Assembly (NCBI GenBank): GCA_018263655.1
Contig: JAANWY010000353.1
Coordinates: 6,060-12,432 of the forward strand
DNA from: Anaerolineales bacterium
GTDB taxonomy: Bacteria > Chloroflexota > Anaerolineae > Epilineales > JAANWY01
DNA: 6,373 nucleotides
Direction: 5' to 3'
The notes below the pieces were generated by a model. The model did not search any database. It had not been told where the DNA came from and worked only from the letters and a program-made list of their open reading frames with translations. Within the stretch, counting starts at the first letter, position 1. Every line of letters starts with the position of its first letter. The position numbers were made by a program, and so were the translations under genes. This document shows, piece after piece, positions 1 through 5,808 of this stretch.

Positions 1-3000
1 CGGCTGGATAGATGTCGGGAGATTGCGCCAGCTTCGGTTGTTGGTTCCACCAGTGCTGAAGTGCACCATACGCTGCAGCGATGGTGTGATCCTGGCCGGC
101 TGCGCCTACCTCCTCGCTGAACAGGTTGAAGATGCTATTGATGAATTCTTGCTCGGCGTCCGTGATTTCGCGGTACTCCAAGACGGCGTTGGGGTGCTGA
201 CCATCCACGAGTTCGAAAACCTGGCCGGCATCCTGAACGGTCACCGCACCCCAGGCCGCGGGATCATGCTTGATGCGTAGACCGTCGCCGAAAGCGCGAA
301 TCACCACGCCCAGAAACAGGGAGAGGGCGTACGGTCCTTGCCCAAAGGGCGGATCGACGAGGTCAGCCATCAACTCGCGAACCCTGATGGTCTGGCCAGG
401 CGTAAGCCCCGTGATGCGCTGCATAAGAGCTGCCAGGGCAGGATAGGTCTTGGCATATTTGTTGGTATCCGTCTCGACGCGGTAGGGGACGAGACCGCCT
501 GTAGCTTTGTGGGTCTGGGTGAGCACGTCCGCTTCGGCGAGGGCCTTCTGCAAATAGCGCATGGGACCGGTGTTGGCAGCCAGGCCGGTGTCTACCTCTA
601 TCGGCTGGCTGGTTCTCACCAGGGTGTTGACGGCATCGATGAGGGGGGCGTTGTGGCCAGGGCCGAATCTGGAGACGTGGATCTGATTGAGATCGTAGTG
701 GGCTTTGGTGTTGCGTTTCTCGTAGAGCCGGCGCATCAGCAGATCGGCCGGCTCGTACGGATGGTCCGGCTGCGCGACCAAAACGGTGCCGTTGGCCGCA
801 TACCAGGTGAGCGCTCTGCCGTCCATGTAACGCTTGCGCGCCTGGAGAAACCCGCCCTTATAGCCGCTGGTCTCGTCCCCGATGAAGTCGTGGTCCAGGC
901 GGGCGCGTTCCTGCAGGGACCACTCATCCAGGGGCTCGGTTTGTTTGATATGCAAGGCGGCCTGCAGTTTCAACAGGCTGTCGCGGATGGGAAGCGGCTC
1001 GTTGGGGATACCGACGATCACACGCTCGCGCTTGTTCCCTTCAGCCGCGCGCCTGGCGCGTTGGATGTCGGCTTCGGTTTCACACAACACGTGGACGGCG
1101 ACGCCCTCGTAGCACTCGCGCCAGCGTGTCTCGGCCTGCAGTTCGTGCTCCAGATACTCGAAATAGCTCACGTCGCCTGTCGGGGAAGGCCGGGGAAGTT
1201 CCAACGTTGCCGGCTGGGCCAGGACCCGCAACAGGCGCTTGTCCTCGCCGTACTCTCCATTGTACCCCTTGGCCTCGAGCCACAGGTCGCTCTTGCTGAG
1301 TTTTTCGGTTTCAAGGATGGCGTCGGCGAGGTCGGCCGGCTGATTCTCCGGATCGGACACATACAGCTCGATCATCTGCTCGATGTCGCGGCCGGTGCCC
1401 GCCTGGCGGAATTCGTAGACCTTGGTCGTCGGGTTCACGTACAGCGTCTTTTCTTCGACCAGGGTTTGCAGGCGGTTGCGCAACTGGGTCTCCTGGGCCT
1501 CGGTGTGGCCGTGTAACCCGAACTTCAGATTGTCGAAGGTGGTGGCGATGCCGGCAATCTCGTACACCAGCATCACGTCCAGAATGCGCTTGACCGACCG
1601 ATCGACGTCGTGTACCAGCGTGGCCGCTGCTGCCTCCTCGACCTGCTTGAGCGACATCTGGTAGTTGCGGGTGTGTTGGCGGATCATTTCCCGCGGTTCC
1701 GGGTTGTCGGGGCGCAACTCAGTGTCGAAATAGCGGGTGAGCAAATCGGCTGTGTAGAGGTTGAGTTCGCCGCCGGTGACCACGTCGGTCCGCTCGACGT
1801 ACCACGGGTAGGAGCCGTCTTCGACCGCGGAGGGCTTGCCGGCAAAGAACGTAAACACCGAGCGGGCCGCCGAACCGATCTCCTTGGACAACGCAATCAC
1901 GCAGTGTGTTGCCATCGGATGCATGGGATAGATGTTCTCGACGATGCGCTTCCGCAGGACGGGGCCCTTCAGATGGTCGAAGATGCCGGCTTTCTTGCAG
2001 TCCAATGCGAATCGATTGAACATGCCCCTGTAGTCTTCCACCGTCTGCCGCCAGGCCGGGTGATCTTTCTGCGGGATGACGACGGCGGCGATGATGTCCT
2101 CGATGCCTTCGGAGCGAAGTTGCACGTCCTCCACGCGGTCGCTGACGACCCCGAGGTCTGCCTCTGAGAGTCCGCTGCCGGCATAGGCTTTCAGAGACAC
2201 TTTGTGACCGGTGCCGATGAAGGCCAGCCGCGAACCGTCTACCCCGTCCTTGCACATCTCGGCGAAGCGCTGGAGTACGTCCATACTGACCTGACCGCGA
2301 TCCAGGATGTAGCCGAACTCGTCGGCGATGATCACCAGGCCGCGGTAGCGTTCCTGGAAGGCCGGATTGCCCAGAAAGTCGCGTAGAATGTCGATCAGGT
2401 TGTCGGCCCGAGGTGCGAAGTCTGCGTCGACGGCGGCGCGGTAGAGTTCTTCGAAGATTTTGAGGGCTTCGGGCTGATATTTGGCCAGGTCCTCCTTGAG
2501 GGCTTCCAGGGTCACCTCGGGGTAGCGCTGCTCGAGTTGGTCGAGGAAATCACGGAAGGCGCCGGCCAGCCCGCCGGCTTGCTCACGCGTTTGCCAGCGA
2601 TCCAGTTGCCGCACGGCCTCGTTGTAGTGCGTGTCCAGAAAGCCGGCGAACTCCTCGCGCTGGCAGGCCCGTTGGATCGCTCGCAGGACCATGGATTCGA
2701 AGTCATCGCCGACGCCATATTCGGCCAGAGCCACGAGATACCGCCCGTCGCCGCGCCAGGTGCGCAGCTTTTCCGCCTGGACTTCGTCCTTCTGCGCCCA
2801 GTTTTGGAAGAAGGCCTCCATCTCCGGCTCGGTGGTTTTCTTGGACAGATAGTTGGCCAGCATGAGGCACAGGTGGGATTTGCCGGTACCGTAGCTGCCG
2901 AGGAGCAGATAGACGCGGTTGTCCATCGGCAGTAACAGGTGGGCCAACCGTTCAAAGGCCTTCCGATGGGCTTCGATGGGCATGTACTGCGCCATCCGCC

Positions 3001-3094
3001 CACGGTTGTCGTCGGGATCGTTGAACTCCTGAACCAGGTTGACGTAGTTGGCGTAACCGGTTTTGATGTCAACGAGTTCGGCTATTTTAGTCAT
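1..3094 (-). CDS. brxC: BrxC/PglY-like large P-loop ATPase, partial (C-terminus beyond left edge)
   Basis: The minus frame is open without a stop from an ATG at 3094 to the left edge, giving at least 1031 codons. The N-terminus reads MTKIAELVDIKTGY. A Walker A motif GSYGTGKSH lies at residues about 66-74 and a Walker B VIIADE at about 254-259, followed by a sensor-like strand AFIGTGHK near 291. Near residue 915 the segment PPFGQGPYALSLFLG resembles the winged-helix region of BrxC-type ATPases. An in-frame TGA at 3106-3104 lies just upstream and GAGGG at 3101-3105 is a good ribosome site, so the start is well bounded. BrxC and PglY proteins are about 1200 residues, so most of this one is probably present. 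In BREX systems this ATPase is essential for defence and for host-DNA methylation; its mechanism is not settled. It lies downstream of a small BrxF-like ATPase and a DUF4007 gene. Family membership is recognised from motifs and architecture; the choice between BrxC, PglY and a Dnd/Ssp-linked relative is inference. Confidence 0.78.
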   Translation of the reverse strand, partial: MTKIAELVDIKTGYANYVNLVQEFNDPDDNRGRMAQYMPIEAHRKAFERLAHLLLPMDNRVYLLLGSYGTGKSHLCLMLANYLSKKTTEPEMEAFFQNWAQKDEVQAEKLRTWRGDGRYLVALAEYGVGDDFESMVLRAIQRACQREEFAGFLDTHYNEAVRQLDRWQTREQAGGLAGAFRDFLDQLEQRYPEVTLEALKEDLAKYQPEALKIFEELYRAAVDADFAPRADNLIDILRDFLGNPAFQERYRGLVIIADEFGYILDRGQVSMDVLQRFAEMCKDGVDGSRLAFIGTGHKVSLKAYAGSGLSEADLGVVSDRVEDVQLRSEGIEDIIAAVVIPQKDHPAWRQTVEDYRGMFNRFALDCKKAGIFDHLKGPVLRKRIVENIYPMHPMATHCVIALSKEIGSAARSVFTFFAGKPSAVEDGSYPWYVERTDVVTGGELNLYTADLLTRYFDTELRPDNPEPREMIRQHTRNYQMSLKQVEEAAAATLVHDVDRSVKRILDVMLVYEIAGIATTFDNLKFGLHGHTEAQETQLRNRLQTLVEEKTLYVNPTTKVYEFRQAGTGRDIEQMIELYVSDPENQPADLADAILETEKLSKSDLWLEAKGYNGEYGEDKRLLRVLAQPATLELPRPSPTGDVSYFEYLEHELQAETRWRECYEGVAVHVLCETEADIQRARRAAEGNKRERVIVGIPNEPLPIRDSLLKLQAALHIKQTEPLDEWSLQERARLDHDFIGDETSGYKGGFLQARKRYMDGRALTWYAANGTVLVAQPDHPYEPADLLMRRLYEKRNTKAHYDLNQIHVSRFGPGHNAPLIDAVNTLVRTSQPIEVDTGLAANTGPMRYLQKALAEADVLTQTHKATGGLVPYRVETDTNKYAKTYPALAALMQRITGLTPGQTIRVRELMADLVDPPFGQGPYALSLFLGVVIRAFGDGLRIKHDPAAWGAVTVQDAGQVFELVDGQHPNAVLEYREITDAEQEFINSIFNLFSEEVGAAGQDHTIAAAYGALQHWWNQQPKLAQSPDIYPA

Positions 3095-3100
3095 GATAAA

Positions 3101-3105
3101 CCCTC
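3101..3105 (-). promoter_or_regulatory. Shine-Dalgarno site of the large ATPase gene
   Basis: On the minus strand GAGGG sits six bases before the ATG at 3094, and an in-frame TGA (3106-3104) overlaps it. Together these fix the start. The site lies outside the 96-bp palindromic element, so the gene keeps its own initiation site despite the insertion-like sequence upstream. Confidence 0.7.
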
Positions 3106-3124
3106 AACAACTGCCTGCGCGATA

Positions 3125-3220
3125 GGTGACCGGCACTTCTGAGTTTAGGTTCAATTGTGGTCGTTTGATTGCTTATGCAAGCATCCATCATTGGAGCTCA
3201 GCATGTAAGTGCCGGTCACC
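3125..3220. repeat. 96-bp MITE/REP-like palindromic element between the two ATPase genes
   Basis: The ends are perfect 14-bp inverted repeats: GGTGACCGGCACTT at 3125-3138 and AAGTGCCGGTCACC at 3207-3220. An inner CTGAG (3139-3143) pairs with CTCAG (3197-3201), leaving a 5-base bulge (CATGT) on one side. The centre has GCTT-ATGC-AAGC, a small hairpin near 3171-3182. The interior is AT-richer than the flanking genes. There is no clear target-site duplication and no room for a transposase. It fills most of the 138-bp gap between the small and large ATPase genes, so in the mRNA it would form a strong hairpin between two presumably co-transcribed genes. Non-autonomous element (MITE or REP family) is the best reading; a natural mRNA processing or attenuation hairpin is the alternative. 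Confidence 0.8.
3151..3219 (-). CDS. possible 22-codon leader-like ORF inside the palindromic element
   Basis: A GTG at 3219 lies eight bases after a GGAGG within an unusually strong GAGGAGG (3228-3234) that overlaps the stop codon of the small ATPase gene. It opens a short frame (MTGTYMLSSNDGCLHKQSND, then HN) ending at TGA 3153-3151. The ribosome site lies in host sequence and the reading frame lies almost wholly inside the inverted-repeat element. It could be a chance frame created by the insertion, or a short translated bridge that carries ribosomes through the hairpin. No homology is recognised. The ribosome site is clear; the coding claim is weak. Confidence 0.2.
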   Translation of the reverse strand: MTGTYMLSSNDGCLHKQSNDHN

Positions 3221-3227
3221 TTGCATA

Positions 3228-3234
3228 CCTCCTC
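3228..3234 (-). promoter_or_regulatory. orphan strong Shine-Dalgarno (GAGGAGG) at the end of the small ATPase gene
   Basis: GAGGAGG overlaps the TGA stop of the small ATPase gene (TGAGGAGG). The nearest annotated start, that of the large ATPase, is more than 130 bases downstream, so this site does not serve it. An ATG comes only one base after it, too close, and a GTG at eight bases opens a 22-codon frame. It may be the remnant of the original coupled initiation region, separated from its gene when the 96-bp element arrived. Confidence 0.45.
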
Positions 3235-3712
3235 ACAACGCATAAAAATCGTCTAAGCGAAACACCCGCGTGTGGCCCAGACGGTTGGGCCGGCGCAGCG
3301 GATATTCGGTGATGGCCGGGTCGGATTGGATGAAGAAAATGAAGATCTTCTGGGTGGTGGTGAACCCGTCCAGCCCTTCGTCCACCCACTGCACGAAGCC
3401 GCGCTTCTTGCTGCGTGACCAGGTGTTGAGCAGGAAATCGAGATGATCGACGATGATGACCTGGCCGGGCGTTTCCAGGTTCAGCAGGTACTCGGATAGA
3501 TCATCCAGTCCGAAGCGGTCGATGCGCGCACACCATTCCGGGTTGTTGGGGAATACGTCGAGTAGATCCACGTACACGGCATCCGGCACGCGCACCTCCA
3601 GCCGGCGGGCGGTCGCGGTCTTGCCGGCCATGGCCTCGGCGTGCACGACGAAGGCGCGGAAGCGTTCGGCCCGCTGTACATCAATTAGGTCCAGCAAATT
3701 GAGTCTGGTCAT
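3233..3712 (-). CDS. BrxF-like small P-loop protein with degenerate Walker A
   Basis: This is a 159-residue soluble protein. A Walker A-like segment HAEAMAGKTATARRL lies at residues 24-38: it keeps GKT (30-32), but the first glycine of GxxxxGK[ST] is alanine. A clear Walker B follows, QVIIVDHLDFLL at residues 84-95, and a sensor-like strand KIFIFFIQSD at 122-131. The C-terminus is basic (RRPNRLGHTRV). Length and layout fit BrxF, the small P-loop protein of type 3 BREX, which is encoded just before brxC as here. An in-frame TGA eight bases upstream bounds the ATG at 3712; no strong ribosome site precedes it. It may act as a partner of the large ATPase, possibly with weakened nucleotide binding. 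The call rests on size, Walker layout and neighbours rather than close sequence recognition; another AAA-like accessory protein is possible. Confidence 0.6.
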   Translation of the reverse strand: MTRLNLLDLIDVQRAERFRAFVVHAEAMAGKTATARRLEVRVPDAVYVDLLDVFPNNPEWCARIDRFGLDDLSEYLLNLETPGQVIIVDHLDFLLNTWSRSKKRGFVQWVDEGLDGFTTTQKIFIFFIQSDPAITEYPLRRPNRLGHTRVFRLDDFYAL

Positions 3713-3726
3713 CGTATATCAGGCAA

Positions 3727-3741
3727 GCGCTTATGGAGCGC
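3727..3741. other. small hairpin just upstream of the small ATPase start
   Basis: GCGCT (3727-3731) and AGCGC (3737-3741) pair across a 5-base loop. On the minus strand the hairpin ends about 15 bases before the ATG at 3712, where no convincing Shine-Dalgarno is present. It could influence initiation or be an operator half-site pair. Short stems of this kind also arise by chance in GC-rich DNA. Confidence 0.35.
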
Positions 3742-3765
3742 CGCCAGAGTTCCGCAAACAGCGCT

Positions 3766-3899
3766 CCACCCTTCGACGAGCTCAGGACGTCGCTCTGGGC
3801 TACGAATTTCGCCGCTCTGCGAGCTTAAATCGTTGAACTCCCGCCGGGAGTGCCGAAAATCGTAGCCGTGAGCGACGTCCCGAGTCCATCGAGGGGTGG
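3766..3899. repeat. 134-bp inverted-repeat element (MITE/REP-like) in the DUF4007 to small-ATPase gap
   Basis: The left arm 3766-3811 begins CCACCCTTCGACGAGCTCAG. The right arm 3854-3899, read on the other strand, matches it at 38 of 46 positions, including an uninterrupted GGGACGTCGCTC-like core and GGCTACGA. The centre carries a second perfect hairpin, CTCCC-GCC-GGGAG, at 3838-3850. The arm contains CCTTCGACGAGCTCAGG, a close relative of palindromic repeats that recur across many environmental bacterial genomes. No coding capacity and no obvious target-site duplication are seen. It differs in sequence from the elements at 3125-3220 and 5809-5980 apart from a shared CACCCTTCGA in the arms. 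Confidence 0.8.
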
Positions 3900-3900
3900 A

Positions 3901-3923
3901 AGGCGGCTGCTGTCTGGCCGCCT
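3901..3923 (-). terminator. weak hairpin after the DUF4007 gene, possible terminator
   Basis: AGGCGGC (3901-3907) pairs with GCCGCCT (3917-3923) across nine bases. It lies 30 bases past the DUF4007 stop codon on the minus strand. Only TTCC follows, without a uridine tract, so efficient intrinsic termination is unlikely. It may instead slow or attenuate read-through into the small ATPase gene. Confidence 0.25.
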
Positions 3924-3953
3924 GGAACTCGCGGCGGGGCTATCGCAGGCAGA

Positions 3954-4790
3954 CTACGAACGGGCATAGTACTCGGCCAGCACATCCAACGCTGTGAGCT
4001 CGGAGTTGAAACGGATTTGATCCAGGTTGGCCCGCGATTCGATGTCGAGGTATCCGCGCCGGTGCAGGGACTCCAGCATCTCGCGGACGCGCAGCTCGGA
4101 CAGGTTCATGAGCCGGCCGGGGCTGTTGCTGCCGTGACAGAGATCGGGAATCTCGACCCCCGATGCACCGCTCCGGAAGCGATCGCGGTACAGCAGGGTG
4201 ATGGCAAAGAAGACCTGGTCCGGCACCCGCGCCGGCCACTCCGACAGGCGATACGCCCCGTTGACCTCGGTGAGGTAGTTGAGCTTGCTGAACCGATAAT
4301 CGGTGTAGGCACCGAAAAAGGCGCGCAGCTCTTTGGGAATGTGCTGCTTGACACTCTTCTCCGAGAATTGGGCGCGCAGGTCGTCGAACTCTGCCGCAAC
4401 ATCCAGCGTGATCGGTTCCTCGGCCGCCGGCAGGATGTGGTTGGCCATGCGATTCCAGATGACGTGACGCTCTTCCGAAGCGATCTGGTAGTGGCAGACC
4501 CACAGCGTGCCGACGTCGTCGAAGAAGGGGTCCGAGCGAACGATCAGTTCCCCCAACGTGGTGGGCTTGTAGACGATGGGTGCCAACAGGCCCATGCCGG
4601 CCGCCAGACTGGCCAGACTTTCCACATGGTGCTCTGACAGTCCTACGGCGTCCATCACATCTTGCTTGGGTACCCGCGATGCGTCGGAGCGCTTAGTTAC
4701 ATAGGTCAGCAGCCGGCTGATCTGATCGAAGCGCGGGGCGTAGCCCTTGGTCATCTGCAGCTTGGCGTCCTCGGGCAGTGTGTTATTCAT
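3954..4790 (-). CDS. DUF4007-like winged-helix protein of defence loci
   Basis: This is a 278-residue soluble protein. The N-terminal region has GYAPRFDQISRLL (residues 16-28), then a helix-turn-helix-like stretch ending VGLSEHHVESLASLAAGMG (49-67). TTLGELIV (77-84) and GTLWVCHYQIAS (94-105) follow; this order, a DNA-binding-like N-terminus with a 'LGE ... TLW..H..LA' block, is what I recognise as DUF4007. A second possible winged helix is near residues 232-260 (LRVREMLESLHRRGYLDIES). I recall the family beside PAPS-reductase/DndC-type genes of DNA phosphorothioation and related BREX loci; its biochemical role is not known to me. The ATG at 4790 is preferred because it overlaps the HEPN stop (ATGAATAA, 8 bp) and follows GGTGAAGAG; an in-frame start at 4823 would lengthen the overlap to 41 bp. 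Probably co-translated with the MNT-HEPN pair. Confidence 0.7.
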   Translation of the reverse strand: MNNTLPEDAKLQMTKGYAPRFDQISRLLTYVTKRSDASRVPKQDVMDAVGLSEHHVESLASLAAGMGLLAPIVYKPTTLGELIVRSDPFFDDVGTLWVCHYQIASEERHVIWNRMANHILPAAEEPITLDVAAEFDDLRAQFSEKSVKQHIPKELRAFFGAYTDYRFSKLNYLTEVNGAYRLSEWPARVPDQVFFAITLLYRDRFRSGASGVEIPDLCHGSNSPGRLMNLSELRVREMLESLHRRGYLDIESRANLDQIRFNSELTALDVLAEYYARS

Positions 4791-5226
4791 CGCCGGACTC
4801 TTCACCAAGGATTGTCTCGGCAATTGCCTGAGCTAAATCTACAGCCTCTTCCGCAATGGCCAATGCCTCACGAGCATCCTCCTCGTCAAACAGCTCCCAG
4901 GGCGTCAGGCCTTCGAACTCGTCTCCGTAATCCGTCTGCACGTGCACGTCGAACCCAAGCATCTCAGCACACTCGGCGACCCGCTGAACCTGGTCCTTGC
5001 ACGTGGCCGGAAATTGGTCATCCTGAAGTGCCTGGCGAAGCAGCGATGCCGGATTATGCGTGCGTCCGACGGGAGCCACCAGGGCCAACACAGACTTCGC
5101 TGCATTCTCTACAGCGAGCTGGGCATTGTCCACGGCTGACCGCCAACGATCGAGCGCGACGTCCTGGCAGCTCTCGTCGAGAAATCCCTGGGCTATCTTG
5201 AGACGGTATTCTACGCTAGACGCCAC
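4783..5226 (-). CDS. HEPN-domain protein (partner of the adjacent nucleotidyltransferase)
   Basis: This is a 147-residue, nearly all-helical protein. It has the HEPN signature of a first helix EYRLKIAQGFLDESCQD (6-22), then RWRSAVDNAQLAVENAAKSV (27-46), then VGRTHNPASLLRQ (53-65). The C-terminal helix is alanine- and glutamate-rich (DAREALAIAEEAVDLAQAIA). In MNT-HEPN pairs the HEPN protein is often a toxin or RNase held in check by the nucleotidyltransferase. The usual R-x(4-6)-H RNase motif is not seen here; only RTHNP is present, so catalysis is doubtful. The start is GTG at 5226, with ACGAGG placed seven bases before it, overlapping the end of the MNT gene by 11 bp. The gene overlaps the next by 8 bp. 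The HEPN fold is confident; toxin activity is inference. Confidence 0.8.
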   Translation of the reverse strand: MASSVEYRLKIAQGFLDESCQDVALDRWRSAVDNAQLAVENAAKSVLALVAPVGRTHNPASLLRQALQDDQFPATCKDQVQRVAECAEMLGFDVHVQTDYGDEFEGLTPWELFDEEDAREALAIAEEAVDLAQAIAETILGEESGDE

Positions 5227-5704
5227 GCGGCACCTCGTCCCAGTCGAGGGTCCAATTGAAGCCGGGGAATTCTGTCCACTGCCAGGCGAAATCCCGCCCT
5301 GTCTGTTCGCGTCGCAGTCCCTTCTCGCGGATCAGCGCTCGCAGTTGGCCTAGCTTTTCCTCGGCGTACCCCGTCGGGTCATACAGGATCACGCCGTCGA
5401 GTGCAATATCCAGATACAGAGCCGGCACGGATGCCTCAAATTCGGTAGGGGTCTTGGCAAGAACGGAGATACTGCCACGCCACATGGCCGGCAACATCTT
5501 TTTCAGAAATCGGTGGCGCGGAAACACGCGCGCAGGTAGATCGCGGGCGAGCACGAGTAGGTCCCAATCACTTTTCGCCTCCGCCTCACCTCGAGCGTGT
5601 GAACCGAAGAGCACGACGGCGATAAGCCGTTCGCCCAATTCCTGTTTCAGGGCTTCGACCACTTCGTCCAGAAAAGATTCTTGTTCTGGCGACAATCTGT
5701 CCAT
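5216..5704 (-). CDS. minimal nucleotidyltransferase (MNT), Pol beta superfamily
   Basis: This is a 162-residue protein. The nucleotidyltransferase motif is intact: GSHARGEAEAKSDWD (34-48) supplies G34-S35 and the metal-binding pair D46/D48, preceded by the strand LIAVVLF. In paired systems such MNT proteins modify their HEPN partner by transferring nucleotidyl groups to it, which neutralises it; others have unknown targets. The third carboxylate, often found in a following 'vDv' strand, is not evident: the comparable strand reads GSISVLAKTP (73-82). The C-terminus is aromatic (WQWTEFPGFNWTLDWD), probably a partner-binding tail. ATG at 5704 is preceded by GAGGAG at ideal spacing. It is the first gene of the overlapping MNT-HEPN-DUF4007 unit, so its promoter probably controls all three. 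Confidence 0.85.
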   Translation of the reverse strand: MDRLSPEQESFLDEVVEALKQELGERLIAVVLFGSHARGEAEAKSDWDLLVLARDLPARVFPRHRFLKKMLPAMWRGSISVLAKTPTEFEASVPALYLDIALDGVILYDPTGYAEEKLGQLRALIREKGLRREQTGRDFAWQWTEFPGFNWTLDWDEVPRGV

Positions 5705-5710
5705 CGGTCA

Positions 5711-5716
5711 CTCCTC
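5711..5716 (-). promoter_or_regulatory. Shine-Dalgarno site of the MNT gene
   Basis: GAGGAG on the minus strand, six bases from the ATG at 5704. It is the strongest initiation signal in the window and marks the first gene of the coupled unit. Confidence 0.75.
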
Positions 5717-5757
5717 AAAATCGCTGTGAAGCTTGGTCCCCAAGGCCGGCATACACA

Positions 5758-5785
5758 ATTATGTCTTTTCTAATATGTTTCGCAA
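5758..5785 (-). promoter_or_regulatory. candidate sigma-70-type promoter for the MNT-HEPN-DUF4007 unit
   Basis: In the only AT-rich stretch of the gap, the minus strand has TTGCGA (5785-5780, 4 of 6 to TTGACA), a 16-base spacer, and CATAAT (5763-5758, 5 of 6 to TATAAT). A transcript would start near 5750, leaving a leader of about 45 bases. The 172-bp inverted-repeat element ends 23 bases upstream of the -35. The prediction comes from reading by eye; AT-rich sequence can give such matches by chance. Confidence 0.35.
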
Positions 5786-5801
5786 ATGCAAGTAAAAAGA
5801 A

Positions 5802-5808
5802 ACGTATG
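5802..5808 (+). repeat. left copy of 7-bp flanking direct repeat (putative target-site duplication)
   Basis: ACGTATG directly abuts the left arm CCGATTATGC. An identical copy abuts the right end at 5981-5987 after one extra T. The pairing with a long inverted repeat supports insertion. Confidence 0.65.

Noticed and set aside
338..1516. Long plus-strand open frame of 392 codons
   Set aside because: It is codon-aligned antisense to the large ATPase, whose minus frame is open for 1031 codons with Walker motifs. The plus-strand frame shows no recognisable domain and no good ribosome site, so it is a GC-rich shadow.
1610..2167. Plus-strand frame of 185 codons, and the similar one at 2537-2935
   Set aside because: Both are antisense to the conserved ATPase region and in the same codon register; they arise because codons of the real gene rarely give reverse-strand stops.
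2512..3072. Minus-strand frame of 186 codons rich in S, T, P and R
   Set aside because: It is an out-of-frame reading of the N-terminal ATPase region. The true frame contains GSYGTGKSH and starts at 3094.
3125..3220. CRISPR repeat-spacer unit
   Set aside because: The repeated 14-mers are inverted and occur only once each; there is no direct-repeat array.
3901..3923. Strong intrinsic terminator between DUF4007 and the small ATPase
   Set aside because: The stem is only 7 bp with a 9-base loop and no T-run follows. It is listed only as a weak hairpin.
4017..4637. Plus-strand frame of 206 codons
   Set aside because: Antisense to the DUF4007-like gene, with no domain features; the minus frame has a coupled start and recognisable blocks.
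3954..4823. Longer DUF4007 start at 4823
   Set aside because: The extra 11 residues lie wholly in the overlap with HEPN and lack family-like sequence. The ATG at 4790 has better spacing to GGTGAAGAG and the ATGAATAA overlap.
4662..5201. Plus-strand frame of 179 codons
   Set aside because: It spans the antisense of both HEPN and DUF4007 and has low-complexity arginine/proline composition typical of shadow frames.
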